A stretch of 64,000 nt of DNA, from contig NZ_CP082922.1 in assembly GCF_019931675.1 (NCBI RefSeq), positions 3,115,001-3,179,000 on the forward strand. The letters are read 5' to 3'. A program made the position numbers and the translations under genes. Under the pieces are notes generated by a model. It was given only the letters and a program-made list of their open reading frames with translations, had not been told where the DNA came from and did not search any database. The DNA comes from Nocardioides rotundus. GTDB taxonomy: Bacteria; Actinomycetota; Actinomycetes; Propionibacteriales; Nocardioidaceae. Shown piece by piece: positions 45,138 through 56,607 of this stretch; within the stretch, counting starts at the first letter, position 1, and each line of letters opens with the position of its first letter.

Positions 45138-45162
45138 GCCCGGACCTCAGGGAGATCCGGGC
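45138..45162 (-). terminator. Hairpin downstream of tRNA-Asp
   Basis: GCCCGGA and TCCGGGC pair perfectly around an 11-nt loop, 10 bp past the tRNA-Asp 3' end on the minus strand. Confidence 0.55.
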
Positions 45163-45171
45163 ACTTGCTGG

Positions 45172-45245
45172 CGACCCCGACGGGACTCGAACCCGCGGCC
45201 TCCGCCGTGACAGGGCGGCGCGCTAACCAACTGCGCTACGGGGCC
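45172..45245 (-). tRNA. tRNA-Asp (anticodon GTC)
   Basis: Acceptor GGCCCCG/CGGGGTC (one G-U), anticodon stem CCGCC/GGCGG around CTGTCAC, T-loop TTCGAGT. TAGAGT (45277-45272) upstream is a probable own -10. CCA not encoded. Confidence 0.95.
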
Positions 45246-45340
45246 AGATCGGCTCTGGTGGAGCGATGGGAACTCTAACGCATCACCGGCCAGCGCTCCC
45301 AATCCGGGCCACCACCTGCAGGGGCGACGTCCCGGAGCCG

Positions 45341-45413
45341 TACCCCCAACCGGATTCGAACCGGCGCTACCGCCGTGAAAGGGCGGGGTCCTGGGCCGCT
45401 AGACGATGGGGGC
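45341..45413 (-). tRNA. tRNA-Glu (anticodon TTC)
   Basis: Acceptor GCCCCCA/TGGGGGT (one G-U), anticodon stem CCGCC/GGCGG around CTTTCAC, T-loop TTCGAAT. TAGGAT at 45446-45441 is a probable -10. CCA not encoded. Confidence 0.95.
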
Positions 45414-45534
45414 CAGCGCCGCCGGAGCAGCGCGCGGACCATCCTAGGGGACGCCGCGGACGATCCCATTTTCGCCGGTCCGGCCCTCTCCGGTACTGTG
45501 TGGCCCGCTCGGTCGACGACGTCGCACGAGCCAC

Positions 45535-45611
45535 GGCCAGGTAGCTCAGTTGGTACGAGCGATCGACTGAAAATCGATAGGTCGGCGGTTCGACCCCGCC
45601 CCTGGCCACCA
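45535..45611 (+). tRNA. tRNA-Phe (anticodon GAA)
   Basis: Acceptor GGCCAGG/CCTGGCC, anticodon stem ATCGA/TCGAT around CTGAAAA, T-arm GGCGG/CCGCC; discriminator A at 45608 followed by an encoded CCA (45609-45611). TACTGT at 45494 is a candidate -10. It is opposite in direction to tRNA-Glu and tRNA-Asp. Confidence 0.95.
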
Positions 45612-45616
45612 CTTGA

Positions 45617-45644
45617 GGCCGCGTCCTGACGCCAGGGCGCGGCC
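45617..45644 (+). terminator. Terminator of tRNA-Phe
   Basis: GGCCGCG-t-CCTG pairs with CAGG-g-CGCGGCC around a 4-nt loop, followed by TTCGTCGTCT, 6 bp past the tRNA. Confidence 0.75.
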
Positions 45645-45725
45645 TTCGTCGTCTGACAACCTTTTCCCCCGCCACGCGCATCACACGGGGCGAAGGACGA
45701 CAACGACGACAACGTAGGGGGAAAC

Positions 45726-46796
45726 ATGAAGAGACAGTCCTACATCGCCGCCGTGGCCACCGCTGCCGTGATCGGCACGACGGGAGGCGCAGCCACGGCG
45801 CTCCGCGCCGACGAGCCCTCCGCGGCCGCCGGCCGGCCGGGCTCCGGGGCCGGCGCGAGCACCGCCTCCACCGCGGAGGCCGCACCGCTGTGGGCCACGC
45901 CGGGAGCCATCCACGACGGCGACAAGGTCATCGAGGTCAAGGGCATGGGCCGGATCAACTCCGTGCGCCGACTGCCTGACGGCGGCTACCTCGCCACCGA
46001 GCCCGCCACGCCGGGCAGCGAGGACCCGGCGAAGGGGGTCTACCGGGTCTCTCCCGAGGGACAGGCCGACCTGGTGACCTTCATCCGCGGCGTGGGCGAC
46101 GTCAACGCCGACGGCACCCGCTTCGTCGGGCTGGACCTGAAGTCGGATCGGTACGTCGTCCGCGACATCGCCACCGGCAGGGAGCTGGCCGAGATCAGCG
46201 TGGGCCCGCGGCGGGGGTCTCGTCCCACGGGCCGGGCCGCCTACCTCGACACCCGGGTGGCCACCGAGTGGCGGGCACCGAAGGCCAAGCGGTCCTACGT
46301 CTACGCCGTCACCCCCTCCTCCGACGAGTCTCCCCTGGTGCTCGCCGAGGGGCTCAGCGAGTGGAACGTCTCCGCCGAGGGCGGCAGGATCGCCGGCAAC
46401 CGGCCCAACCGCGACCCGAACGCGGACAGCAACCGCTGCGCCGTCATCGGGACGCTGAGCCAGAAGAAGACCATCGACTGCGGCCACTGGTTCTACGGCG
46501 CGCAGGCGGCCTACAGCCCCGACGGATCCCGTCTGCTCGCCGTACCCGCCCTCACCGACGGCTTCGGACCGGGCCGCTTCGACGTCCTCAACAGCTGGGA
46601 CGGGTCCGTGGAGGCCGAGGTCGATCTGCCCGACTGGGCTCAGCGGGGCGCCTTCCTCGACGAGGACACCCTGATGGTGAAGGGCGCGACGGACGGCGAC
46701 GGCAACGGCACGGTGATCTACACCTGCGAGCTCGACGGCCAGTGCCGCGAGACCGCGCGCAGCGAGGCCGACGCGGTGCTGGGCATCACCGGCTGA
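45726..46796 (+). CDS. Secreted beta-propeller-like hypothetical protein
   Basis: 356 residues. N-terminal signal-like segment (KRQSYIAAVATAAVIGTTGG) followed by a Ala/Gly/Ser-rich linker to about residue 52. The remaining ~300 residues show repeated short beta stretches, each ending in a turn with Asp/Gly (DGGYLATEPA; VYRVSPEGQADLVTFI; AAYSPDGSRLLAVP; FDVLNSWDGSVEAEVDL), suggesting a WD40/TolB-like propeller. A GGGGGAAAC ribosome-binding site precedes the ATG. It is followed by a Ser/Thr kinase gene. Function unknown. Confidence 0.7.
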   Translation: MKRQSYIAAVATAAVIGTTGGAATALRADEPSAAAGRPGSGAGASTASTAEAAPLWATPGAIHDGDKVIEVKGMGRINSVRRLPDGGYLATEPATPGSEDPAKGVYRVSPEGQADLVTFIRGVGDVNADGTRFVGLDLKSDRYVVRDIATGRELAEISVGPRRGSRPTGRAAYLDTRVATEWRAPKAKRSYVYAVTPSSDESPLVLAEGLSEWNVSAEGGRIAGNRPNRDPNADSNRCAVIGTLSQKKTIDCGHWFYGAQAAYSPDGSRLLAVPALTDGFGPGRFDVLNSWDGSVEAEVDLPDWAQRGAFLDEDTLMVKGATDGDGNGTVIYTCELDGQCRETARSEADAVLGITG

Positions 46797-46846
46797 CCGC
46801 GAGCCCGCTCCGGCCGACGGGTGGGTGCTACGGCACACTGAGGGTC

Positions 46847-47770
46847 ATGTCCCTCCCCGAGACACTCGGTCGGCTGGAGCGGGTCGGGCGCCTCGGCAGC
46901 GGCGGTTTCGCGTCGGTCTGGCTCTACCACGATCCCGACCTGTCCTCCGACGTCGCCGTGAAGGCGCTGGCCGACAACTGGACCCAGCGCGCCGACGTCC
47001 GGGACCGCTTCGTGGAGGAGGCGCGGATCCTGCGTCGCGCGGACAGTGAGTACGTGGTCCGGGTGCACGACATCGGCGAGGTCGGCGAGACACCGTACTT
47101 CGTGATGACCTACGCCGACGGCGGCTCCCTCGCCGACCTGCTCGGCTCGGGACCCGTGCCCCCGGAGCGGGTGGTCGACCTGGTGGAGCAGGCGGCCGCC
47201 GGGCTGGACGCGCTGCACGAGAACGGGATCATCCACCGCGACGTCAAGCCGCAGAACCTGCTGCTGCGCAGCCATCCCGACGGCGAGCGGGTCCTGGTCG
47301 CCGACCTGGGGGTGGCCAAGGCCATGGCCAACGCCAGCGGGCTCACCCAGCTGGTCGGGACCCCGGCCTACATGGCACCCGAGCAGGCGGCCGGGCTGCG
47401 GCTGGACGCGCGCACCGACGTCTGGTCGCTCGGCGCGATCGCCTTCACCCTGCTCACCGGCCACACGCTGCGCGACCCCGAGGCCCTGCGGCTCGGGTCG
47501 GAGCCTCCGCGCCCCTCGCTCCTCGTCGACCTGCCCGCGGGCGTCGACACGGCCGTCGCCGGGGCGCTGGCCGACGACCCGGAGGACCGCTACCCCTCGG
47601 CCGGGGCCTTCGCCCGCGCGCTGCGCGCCGGCTGGGAGGGCGAGGAGGTCCAGCGCCGTCCCGCGAGCGGGTCGGCCACCGTCTCCTGGACCCGCGTGCT
47701 CGTCCTCAGCCTGCTCGTGCTGGCCGCCACCTTCATCGCGTCCTACCTGGTGGTCGGCGCGGTCGTCTGA
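46847..47770 (+). CDS. Membrane-anchored serine/threonine protein kinase
   Basis: 307 residues. Kinase domain ~10-260: glycine loop GRLGSGGFASVW, Lys39 in VAVKAL, catalytic Asp132 in HRDVKPQN, ADLG (153-155 DLG instead of DFG, common in bacterial kinases) and GTPAYMAPEQ. A C-terminal membrane helix (about 282-305) ends the chain; no sensor domain follows outside, unlike PknB. CACACT lies 7 nt before the ATG, so it may be leaderless. It follows the secreted propeller-like protein by 50 bp. Confidence 0.9.
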   Translation: MSLPETLGRLERVGRLGSGGFASVWLYHDPDLSSDVAVKALADNWTQRADVRDRFVEEARILRRADSEYVVRVHDIGEVGETPYFVMTYADGGSLADLLGSGPVPPERVVDLVEQAAAGLDALHENGIIHRDVKPQNLLLRSHPDGERVLVADLGVAKAMANASGLTQLVGTPAYMAPEQAAGLRLDARTDVWSLGAIAFTLLTGHTLRDPEALRLGSEPPRPSLLVDLPAGVDTAVAGALADDPEDRYPSAGAFARALRAGWEGEEVQRRPASGSATVSWTRVLVLSLLVLAATFIASYLVVGAVV

Positions 47771-47885
47771 CCCGGGACCGTGCGGCGTAGTCTGGAGATG
47801 TGGGCCCGGTCACCACACCCGACCGGGCACTCGTCAGCGTCACACCACCCCGTGACCGGCACCGACACAGAGAGGCCCACCCGCC

Positions 47886-48962
47886 ATGCCCGACGTCTTC
47901 GAGCTCGGCTCCGAGCACGAGCAGGTCGTCTTCTGCAACGACCCCGCCAGCGGCCTGAAGGCCATCGTCGCCGTGCACTCCACGGCCCTCGGCCCCGCCC
48001 TGGGCGGCACCCGCTTCCACCCGTACCCCTCGACCGACGAGGCGATCGAGGACGTGCTCGACCTCTCCCGCGGAATGAGCTACAAGGCGGCGCTCGCCGG
48101 GCTCGACCTCGGCGGCGGCAAGGCGGTCATCATCGGCGACCCGCGCGCGGACAAGACCGAGGCGCTGCTGCGCGCCTACGGCCGCTTCGTCCAGTCGCTG
48201 GGCGGGCGCTACTACACCGCCTGCGACGTGGGCACGTTCAGCGACGACATGGACCACATCGCCCGCGAGTGCGACTTCGTCACCGGCCGCACGGTCGCCC
48301 ACGGCGGCGCCGGCGACAGCTCGGTGCTGACGGCGTACGGCGTCTTCCAGGGCATGCGGGCCGCCGCTGAGGCGGTCTGGGGCGAGCCGACGCTCGCTGG
48401 CCGCACCGTCGGCGTCGCCGGCGTGGGCAAGGTGGGCCGGCACCTGGTGCGGCACCTGATCGAGGACGGCGCCGCGGTGGTGATCACCGACGTCTACCAG
48501 CCCAGCGTCGAGCAGGTCGTGGCGGACTTCCCGCAGGTCCAGGTGGTCGCCGACAACGGGGCCCTGGTCCGCAGCGAGATCGACGTCTACGCCCCCTGCG
48601 CCCTCGGGCACGCGCTGACCGACGAGGTCGTGGACGCGCTGCCCGCCCGGATCGTCTGCGGCGCCGCCAACAACCAACTGGCCCACCGGGGCATCGAGAA
48701 GGCCCTGGAGGACCGCGGCATCCTCTACGCGCCCGACTACTGCGTGAACTCCGGCGGTCTGATCCAGGTCGCCGACGAGCTCGAGGGCTTCAGCTTCGAG
48801 CGCGCCCACCAGCGGGCAGGCGGCATCTTCGACACCACCCGCGAGGTGTTCCGGCTCGCGTCGGAGGAGAGCGTGTCCCCGGCGGTCGCGGCGGACAAGG
48901 TGGCCGAGCGTCGCATGCGCGACGTCGGCCGGCTGCGCGGCATGTGGCTGCCGAGCAGCTGA
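47886..48962 (+). CDS. vdh: Valine/leucine-type amino acid dehydrogenase
   Basis: Oxidative deamination of branched-chain amino acids with NAD. 358 residues: catalytic-lysine region [11 protein letters not shown] (Lys79), a second Lys67 in [12 protein letters not shown] fold [14 protein letters not shown] and CGAANNQLA. In Streptomyces vdh lies in the same purF-purM neighbourhood, which supports valine as substrate. GAGAGG precedes the ATG. DUF3073 converges on it. Confidence 0.9.
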   Translation: MPDVFELGSEHEQVVFCNDPASGLKAIVAVHSTALGPALGGTRFHPYPSTDEAIEDVLDLSRGMSYKAALAGLDLGGGKAVIIGDPRADKTEALLRAYGRFVQSLGGRYYTACDVGTFSDDMDHIARECDFVTGRTVAHGGAGDSSVLTAYGVFQGMRAAAEAVWGEPTLAGRTVGVAGVGKVGRHLVRHLIEDGAAVVITDVYQPSVEQVVADFPQVQVVADNGALVRSEIDVYAPCALGHALTDEVVDALPARIVCGAANNQLAHRGIEKALEDRGILYAPDYCVNSGGLIQVADELEGFSFERAHQRAGGIFDTTREVFRLASEESVSPAVAADKVAERRMRDVGRLRGMWLPSS

Positions 48963-48971
48963 CCGCTCAGG

Positions 48972-49160
48972 TCAGCGGGAGTCGCGCTCCGCGTAGTCGG
49001 ACCACTTGTCGTAGTCCTCGCCGCCCGACGAGTCCTCGCTCTGGTTGCGGTCGTCGCCATGCAACTCCCGCGCCAGCGCTCCGAAGTCCGTCTCGTGGGT
49101 CCGGTACTTCAACTCGCGAGCAACCTTGGTCTGCTTCGCCTTTGCTCGGCCGCGCCCCAT
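48972..49160 (-). CDS. DUF3073 protein
   Basis: A 62-residue actinobacterial protein, MGRGRAKAKQTKVARELKYR followed by a polar acidic tail ending in KWSDYAERDSR. Basic N-terminus and acidic C-terminus; function unknown. It sits next to purM, as Rv0810c does beside purM (Rv0809) in M. tuberculosis. GAGGGGG upstream of the ATG supports this start; the longer in-frame extension is a shadow. Confidence 0.88.
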   Translation of the reverse strand: MGRGRAKAKQTKVARELKYRTHETDFGALARELHGDDRNQSEDSSGGEDYDKWSDYAERDSR

Positions 49161-49302
49161 AGGGTCCGACCCCCTCGCACGTTTGGCCGGGCCCAGGGCG
49201 CCGAAGCGCGGGGTCCCGGTCTGATTGGTCACCTGTCGTGGGTCCAACGCTACCCAATGGGTGGCTGATTCCGCATGCCCGGGCCCCGGGATGTCGACGA
49301 AA

Positions 49303-50370
49303 TCACGCCCAGCCGAGGTGCTGGCCCACCATCCGCACGGTCTCGGCGCCCTCCGCGGCCTCGACCCGGCCGGCGACCCAGGCCTCGATCCCGCGGCCTC
49401 GCAGCGCGGCGACGGAGGCGTCCACTCCCTCGGCGTCGACCAGGGCGACCATGCCGACACCGCAGTTCAGCGTCGCCTCCAGGTCGGCCTGGGCGAGGTC
49501 GCCGACCGAGCGCACCAGCTCGAAGACCGGGCCGGGCGTCCAGGTGGAGCGGTCCACGACCGCGGTGAGCCCCTCGGGCATCACCCGCGCCAGGTTGGCC
49601 GCCAGACCGCCGCCGGTCACGTGCGACATCGCGTGGGCGTGCCCGCTCGCGGCCAGCTCCAGGCACGGCCGGGCGTAGATCCGGGTCGGCTCGAGCAGCT
49701 CCTCGCCGAGGGTCCGGCCCAGCTCGGGCACGTCGCGGTCCAGCTGCCAACCCGCCTGCTGCAGCAGGACGTGCCGGACCAGGGAGTAGCCGTTGGAGTG
49801 CAGGCCGGAGGAGGCCATGGCCAGCACGACGTCGCCCGCGCGGACCCGGTCCGGTCCGAGCAGGTCGTCGGCCTCGACCACGCCGGTGGTCGCGCCGGCG
49901 ACGTCGTACTCCTCCGGGTCCAGCAGCCCGGGGTGCTCGGCGGTCTCGCCGCCCACGAGCGCGCAGCCGGCCTCCGCGCAGGCCTCGGCGATGCCGCGGA
50001 CGATCGCCGCGATCCGCTCCGGCACCACCTGGCCGCAGGCGATGTAGTCGGTCATGAACAGCGGCTCAGCGCCGCAGACGACCAGGTCGTCCACGACCAT
50101 CCCGACCAGGTCGAAGCCGATCGTGTGGTGCACGTCCATGGCCTGGGCGATCGCCACCTTGGTGCCGACCCCGTCGGTGGAGGTCGCCAGCAGCGGCCTG
50201 CGGTAGCGGGTCAGGGCACTGGCGTCGAAGAGCCCGGCGAAACCGCCGAGCCCACCGAGCATCTCGGGCCGGCGCGCCTTGTCGACCCACTCCCTCATCA
50301 GGTCGATCGCCCGGTCCGCGGCCTCGATGTCCACGCCTGCGGCGGCGTAGGCGCCCGTGCTCTCGCTCAT
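49303..50370 (-). CDS. purM: Phosphoribosylformylglycinamidine cyclo-ligase
   Basis: Fifth step of purine synthesis: closes FGAM to AIR using ATP. 355 residues: YAAAGVDIEAADRAI, TSTDGVGTKVAIA, VGGETAEHPG, SGLHSNGYSLVR and HVTGGGLAANLARV are the PurM blocks. GGGAGAG precedes the ATG. purF lies 25 bp upstream on the same strand, so the two form an operon. Confidence 0.96.
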   Translation of the reverse strand: MSESTGAYAAAGVDIEAADRAIDLMREWVDKARRPEMLGGLGGFAGLFDASALTRYRRPLLATSTDGVGTKVAIAQAMDVHHTIGFDLVGMVVDDLVVCGAEPLFMTDYIACGQVVPERIAAIVRGIAEACAEAGCALVGGETAEHPGLLDPEEYDVAGATTGVVEADDLLGPDRVRAGDVVLAMASSGLHSNGYSLVRHVLLQQAGWQLDRDVPELGRTLGEELLEPTRIYARPCLELAASGHAHAMSHVTGGGLAANLARVMPEGLTAVVDRSTWTPGPVFELVRSVGDLAQADLEATLNCGVGMVALVDAEGVDASVAALRGRGIEAWVAGRVEAAEGAETVRMVGQHLGWA

Positions 50371-50395
50371 CACTCTCCCGGTGGTACGGCGGCGG

Positions 50396-51976
<1,581 letters not shown>

Positions 51977-52136
51977 GCCCAGAAGTGTACGTCGCCGACG
52001 CGACGCGCGCCGAAGCGACGGCCTCCGGGCGGTGTCCCGGACAGCGGGTCATCCCCGCCGAGTCGTGCGTCGGGGTAGTCAAGGACGAAATGACCACGTA
52101 TGGTCAACGCGGGGATAACTGGGGGTAGTACATACA

Positions 52137-53882
52137 GTGCAGGACACACGGTCCGACACTGTCTTCCGTGAGGCGCTTCAGCTGATTGCCGAAGGCGTCG
52201 CGGAGGCTGTCGGTTTTGAGATCGCTGCCATCTCACTGGTGCGTGAGGATGGTCAGTTGGAGTTTGCCGCGTTCGTGGGCGACGTACCCGACCGCGCGGC
52301 CGTGCTGCGCACGACCGCGCCCGCGGCCGCCCTGGTCGAGCACATCGCCGAGGGGGAGACCTGGGGCGACTTCAAGTTCGTTCCGCACGAGCGGGTGACC
52401 ATCCCGGCGGAGTACGTCGCCTACACCCCCAACGGCACCGGCGCCAGCGACGACCCGGACGCCTGGCACCCGGAGGACAGCCTGTCCGCGCCCATCTTCG
52501 ACGACGACGGGCTGCTGCGGGCCCTGCTGCAGGTGGACCAGCCGATCGACGGCCGCCGCCCGAGCGCGGAGAAGCGGGCCAAGCTGCAGCGATACGCGGC
52601 CCAGACCCGCCGAGCCGTGCTGACCGCCGTCGAAGGCGAGGAGGCCGGACGCCGCCTCACCCTGGCCGCCCGCGCACGTCGCGTGGTGCGCAACGCCACC
52701 GGACAGCTGGGCGCCCAGGGGGTGCTGGACGCCGCCGGCCCGGCGCTGATCGAGGCCTTCGAAATCGACCGGCTGTGGATCGAGAGCATGGCCGGCGAGG
52801 AGTACGTCCAGGCGTTCTGGCTCGGGGACGACAGCCCCTGGCGGCCCTCGGAGCGCCTGTTGAAGGCGTTCCGGGAACAGGCGCAGGAACACTGGGCCAA
52901 CCACGCGGCCGCGGTCATCCAGGCCGACGACCCGCTGCCCTCGGGGCTCGCCGAGCAGGAGGAGCGTGCCTTCCGGGGTGCCCTGGAACGCGCGGGCTCC
53001 GCTGGCGCCCTCATGGTCCCGCTGGGCGCCGGAACCACCTGCGTCGGCTATCTGCTGATGGCCGCCGACCACCGCGACGACCCGTGGACGGCCGCCGAGC
53101 GGGAGACGGTGCTGGACATCGGCCACGACCTCGGGCGTGCGCTGCTGACGGCGCGGGTCTTCGCGCGGGAGCGGGAGGTGGCCGAGAAGCTGCGTCGGCT
53201 CGACGAGTACCGCCGTACCTTCGTCCGGACGCTGGCGCACGAGCTGAAGAACCCGCTGGCGGCGATCTTCGGCCACACCGCGGTCACCGGTCAGCTGCCG
53301 CTCTCGCCGCAGGCCGCGGAGTCGATGACCGCGATCCGCGGCGCGGCGGACCGGATGCGGATCGTGATCGACGACCTGCTGGTGCTCTCCGGCCTCAACG
53401 ACCCGGAGTTCCCGCTGGTGCCGGCGGAGGTGGACCTGGCCGAGGTGGTGCACGACGTGGTCGACGCCAACCTCGTGGTGGCCAGCCAGCAGTCGCTCGA
53501 GCTCGACGTGGCCACCCCCGACGTGCTGTGGGTGCGCGGCTCGGCGGCCGAGCTCGAGCGGGCCCTCACCAACCTGGTCGGCAACGCGCTCAGCTACACC
53601 CCCGCCGGCGGGCGGGTGCTGGTGCACCTGGCCACCGAGGGGGACGAGGTCCGGCTCACCGTCCGCGACGACGGCCCGGGCATCCTGCCGGCGGACCGGC
53701 AGCGGATCTTCGACGACTTCTACCGCGGCAGCAACCCGGCCACCCGGGGCATCCCCGGCTCCGGTCTGGGGCTGTCCATCGTGGCGCACGTCGCAGCCCG
53801 GCACGGCGGCCGGGTGGAGGTGGAGTCCGAGCCCGGCGATGGCGCGGAGTTCACCATCGTGCTGCCGGCGCGCTCCCGCTGA
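52137..53882 (+). CDS. GAF-domain sensor histidine kinase
   Basis: 581 residues, no membrane segment, so cytosolic. Two GAF-like regions (about 10-165 and 180-340; FEIAAISLVREDGQLEFAA, GALMVPLGAGTTCVGYLLMA) precede HisKA with the phospho-acceptor His368 in TLAHELKNPLAAIFGH and an HATPase domain with NLVGNALSYTP (N box), DDGPGI (G1) and GSGLGLSIV (G2). No response regulator is adjacent. GTG start; TAGTAC lies just upstream. It is divergent from purF. Confidence 0.9.
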   Translation: MQDTRSDTVFREALQLIAEGVAEAVGFEIAAISLVREDGQLEFAAFVGDVPDRAAVLRTTAPAAALVEHIAEGETWGDFKFVPHERVTIPAEYVAYTPNGTGASDDPDAWHPEDSLSAPIFDDDGLLRALLQVDQPIDGRRPSAEKRAKLQRYAAQTRRAVLTAVEGEEAGRRLTLAARARRVVRNATGQLGAQGVLDAAGPALIEAFEIDRLWIESMAGEEYVQAFWLGDDSPWRPSERLLKAFREQAQEHWANHAAAVIQADDPLPSGLAEQEERAFRGALERAGSAGALMVPLGAGTTCVGYLLMAADHRDDPWTAAERETVLDIGHDLGRALLTARVFAREREVAEKLRRLDEYRRTFVRTLAHELKNPLAAIFGHTAVTGQLPLSPQAAESMTAIRGAADRMRIVIDDLLVLSGLNDPEFPLVPAEVDLAEVVHDVVDANLVVASQQSLELDVATPDVLWVRGSAAELERALTNLVGNALSYTPAGGRVLVHLATEGDEVRLTVRDDGPGILPADRQRIFDDFYRGSNPATRGIPGSGLGLSIVAHVAARHGGRVEVESEPGDGAEFTIVLPARSR

Positions 53883-53897
53883 CCGGCCCCGGGGGCC

Positions 53898-55259
53898 TCA
53901 GACCAGCCCGCCGAGCCGGGCCAGCAGCAGCGTCTCGGCCACCACGACCCGCTCGAACTCGGCCAGGTGCAGCCCCTCGTTGGCCCCGTGGGCCCGGGTG
54001 TCGGGGTCCTCGACGCCCGTGACGAGCACGCTCGCCTCGGGGAACGCCTGCAGGAACTCGGCGATGAACGGGATCGAGCCGCCCACGCCCATGTCGATCG
54101 GAGCCGTGCCGTCCCAGGCGCGGGTGAAGGCCCACCGGGCGGCGTCGTACGCCGGCCCCGTGGCGTCGATGGCCGTCGCCTCGCCGACGTCGACCGTCGT
54201 GACGGTCAGCTCGGCGCCCCAGGGGACGTGCTGGTCCAGGTGCCGCATCAGGGCGGCGAGCGCGCTCTCGGTGGTGTCGCCGGGGGCGATCCGCATCGAG
54301 ATCCGGGCGCGCGCCGCGGGGACCAGGGTGTTCGACGCCCCGTCGACCTTCGGCGCGTCCAGCCCGGTGACCGAGAGCGCCGGGCGGGTCCACAGCCGCT
54401 CCACCGCGGAGCCGTCGCCGATCCACTCCACGCCCGCGGTGGCCCCGGACTCGGCGCGCAGCCGCTCCTCGGGGTACTCCACATCGGCCGCCGGGCCGGC
54501 GTGCAGCCCCTCGACGGCCACATTGCCGCGGTCGTCGTGCAGGCTGGCGAGCAGGCGGGAGAGCGCGATCAGCGCGTCGGGGACCAGGCCGCCCCACATG
54601 CCGGAGTGCACGGCGTGGGTCAGCGTGCGGACCTCGACGTCCACCCGGACCAGCCCGCGCAGGCTGGTGGTCAGCGCGGGGACGCCGATGTCCCAGTTGC
54701 CGGAGTCGGCGATCACGATCACCTCCGAGCGCAGCCGCTCGCCGTACTCCGCGAGCAGGTCCGACAGCGTCTCGGAGCCGACCTCCTCCTCCCCCTCGAC
54801 GAAGACCACCACCGAGACCGGCAGGTCGTCCCCGAGGGCGCGCAGCGCGCCCAGGTGCGCGGCGATGCCCGCCTTGTCGTCCGCGGCGCCGCGGCCGTAG
54901 AGCCGGCCGTCGCGCTCGGTGGGCTCCCAGGGCGGGGAGTCCCACTCGGCGTGGTCGTTCTCCGGCTGCACGTCGTGGTGGGCGTAGAGCAGCACCGTCG
55001 GCGCGCCCTCGGGGCCCTGTTTGCGGGCGATCACGGCCGGGGCCCGTCCGTCGGAGGCGGCGCTGACGATCTCGGTCTCGCAGCCCTCGGCGGCGAACAG
55101 GTCGCGGGTCGCCTCCGCACTGCGCCGTACCTCCTCGGCCCGGGCCGGGTCGGCGCTCACCGACTGGATCCGCACCAGGTCCTCCAGCTCGCGCCGCAGG
55201 CCGGGAAGGGTCCCCCGCGCGCGGGACACCAGGTCGTCGTAGGTCACCTCACCGCTCAT
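53898..55259 (-). CDS. M20-family dipeptidase
   Basis: Zinc dipeptidase of the M20/ArgE family, 453 residues. Metal and catalytic blocks: LYAHHDVQPEND, GRGAADDKAGIAAHLGALRA, EGEEEVGSETL, a lid/dimerisation domain in the middle, and HGANEGLHLAEFER near the end. ATG at 55259 follows TAGGTT by 7 nt, suggesting leaderless expression; the in-frame extension to 55397 overlaps the rocD start and is rejected. Confidence 0.9.
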   Translation of the reverse strand: MSGEVTYDDLVSRARGTLPGLRRELEDLVRIQSVSADPARAEEVRRSAEATRDLFAAEGCETEIVSAASDGRAPAVIARKQGPEGAPTVLLYAHHDVQPENDHAEWDSPPWEPTERDGRLYGRGAADDKAGIAAHLGALRALGDDLPVSVVVFVEGEEEVGSETLSDLLAEYGERLRSEVIVIADSGNWDIGVPALTTSLRGLVRVDVEVRTLTHAVHSGMWGGLVPDALIALSRLLASLHDDRGNVAVEGLHAGPAADVEYPEERLRAESGATAGVEWIGDGSAVERLWTRPALSVTGLDAPKVDGASNTLVPAARARISMRIAPGDTTESALAALMRHLDQHVPWGAELTVTTVDVGEATAIDATGPAYDAARWAFTRAWDGTAPIDMGVGGSIPFIAEFLQAFPEASVLVTGVEDPDTRAHGANEGLHLAEFERVVVAETLLLARLGGLV

Positions 55260-55341
55260 GGTCGTCAACCTATCGAGGCCGCCTCCCACCGATCCTCCGG
55301 GGCGAGTTGGCCTCCGGGCGGGTCGGTGCCACCATGACGGC

Positions 55342-56568
55342 ATGACCGACGAGCTCACCCGGGAGCAGACCCCGACCGCCGCCCACATCGAGCTCACCGA
55401 GGGCTACGCGGCACACAACTACCACCCCCTGCGGGTGGTGCTGTCCTCCGGCGAGGGCGCGTGGGTGACCGACGTCGAGGGCAACCGCTACCTGGACTGC
55501 CTCGCGGGCTACTCCGCGCTCAACTTCGGCCACGGGCACCCGCGGCTTCTGCAGCGCGCCCACGAGCAGCTGGACCGGCTGACGCTGACCTCGCGCGCGT
55601 TCTACAATGACCAGCTCGGCCCCTTCGCCCGCGACCTCTGCGCCCTCACCGGCAAGGAGATGATGCTGCCGATGAACTCGGGCGCCGAGGCGGTCGAGAC
55701 CGCGATCAAGGTCGCCCGACGCTGGGGCTACCTGGTCAAGGGCGTCCCGGACGGCCAGGCCAACATCGTCGCGATGGACGGCAACTTCCACGGCCGCACC
55801 ACCACGATCGTGTCCTTCTCCACCGACCCGGACGCGACCACCCACTACGCGCCGTACACCGGCGGCTTCCGGGTCGTGCCGTACGGCGACCTGTCGGCCC
55901 TGGAGGCCGCGGTCGACGAGAACACGGTGGCCGTGCTGCTCGAGCCGATCCAGGGCGAGGGTGGCGTGATCATCCCGCCCGAGGGCTATCTGCGCGGGGT
56001 CCGCACCCTGTGCAACAAGCACGAGATGCTGATGATCGCCGACGAGATCCAGTCCGGCCTGGCCCGTACCGGCCGCACGTTCGCCTGCGACCACGAGGAC
56101 GTCACCCCGGATATGTACATCCTCGGCAAGGCGCTCGGCGGCGGGCTCTACCCCGTGTCCGCGGTCGCCGCGAACGCCGACGTGCTCGGGGTGATCACTC
56201 CCGGCACCCACGGCTCCACCTTCGGCGGCAACCCGCTGGCCGCCGCCATCGGCTCCGAGGTGTGCGCGATGCTGGCCGAGGGCGAGTTCCAGGCCCGCGC
56301 GGAGAAGCTCGGCGGCTATCTCGCCGACGGGCTCGCCTCGATGGTCGGCAACGGCCTGGACGCGGTCCGGGCGCGCGGCCTGTGGGCGGGCGTCGACATC
56401 GACCCGGGGCTGGCCACGGGTCGCTCGATCACCGAGGCGCTGCTGGACCGGGGCGTGCTGGCCAAGGAGGCGCACGGCCAGACCGTCCGGCTCGCCCCTC
56501 CCCTGGTCGCCACGGAGCAGGACCTCGACGTACTGATCGACGCGTTCCGGGCCGTCACGGCCGGCTGA
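55342..56568 (+). CDS. rocD: Ornithine aminotransferase
   Basis: PLP enzyme converting ornithine to glutamate semialdehyde. 408 residues, class III fold; PLP-lysine K263 in ILGKALGGGLYPVS, Asp in LMIADEIQSGLARTG, and NYHPLRVVLSSGEGAWV typical of ornithine aminotransferase as against acetylornithine enzymes. ATG at 55342 begins the homology. Downstream is the triple direct-repeat array. Confidence 0.92.
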   Translation: MTDELTREQTPTAAHIELTEGYAAHNYHPLRVVLSSGEGAWVTDVEGNRYLDCLAGYSALNFGHGHPRLLQRAHEQLDRLTLTSRAFYNDQLGPFARDLCALTGKEMMLPMNSGAEAVETAIKVARRWGYLVKGVPDGQANIVAMDGNFHGRTTTIVSFSTDPDATTHYAPYTGGFRVVPYGDLSALEAAVDENTVAVLLEPIQGEGGVIIPPEGYLRGVRTLCNKHEMLMIADEIQSGLARTGRTFACDHEDVTPDMYILGKALGGGLYPVSAVAANADVLGVITPGTHGSTFGGNPLAAAIGSEVCAMLAEGEFQARAEKLGGYLADGLASMVGNGLDAVRARGLWAGVDIDPGLATGRSITEALLDRGVLAKEAHGQTVRLAPPLVATEQDLDVLIDAFRAVTAG

Positions 56569-56607
56569 CCGCTGCCCCGCTGGGGCGCCAGGCCGCCAGG
56601 CCGCCGG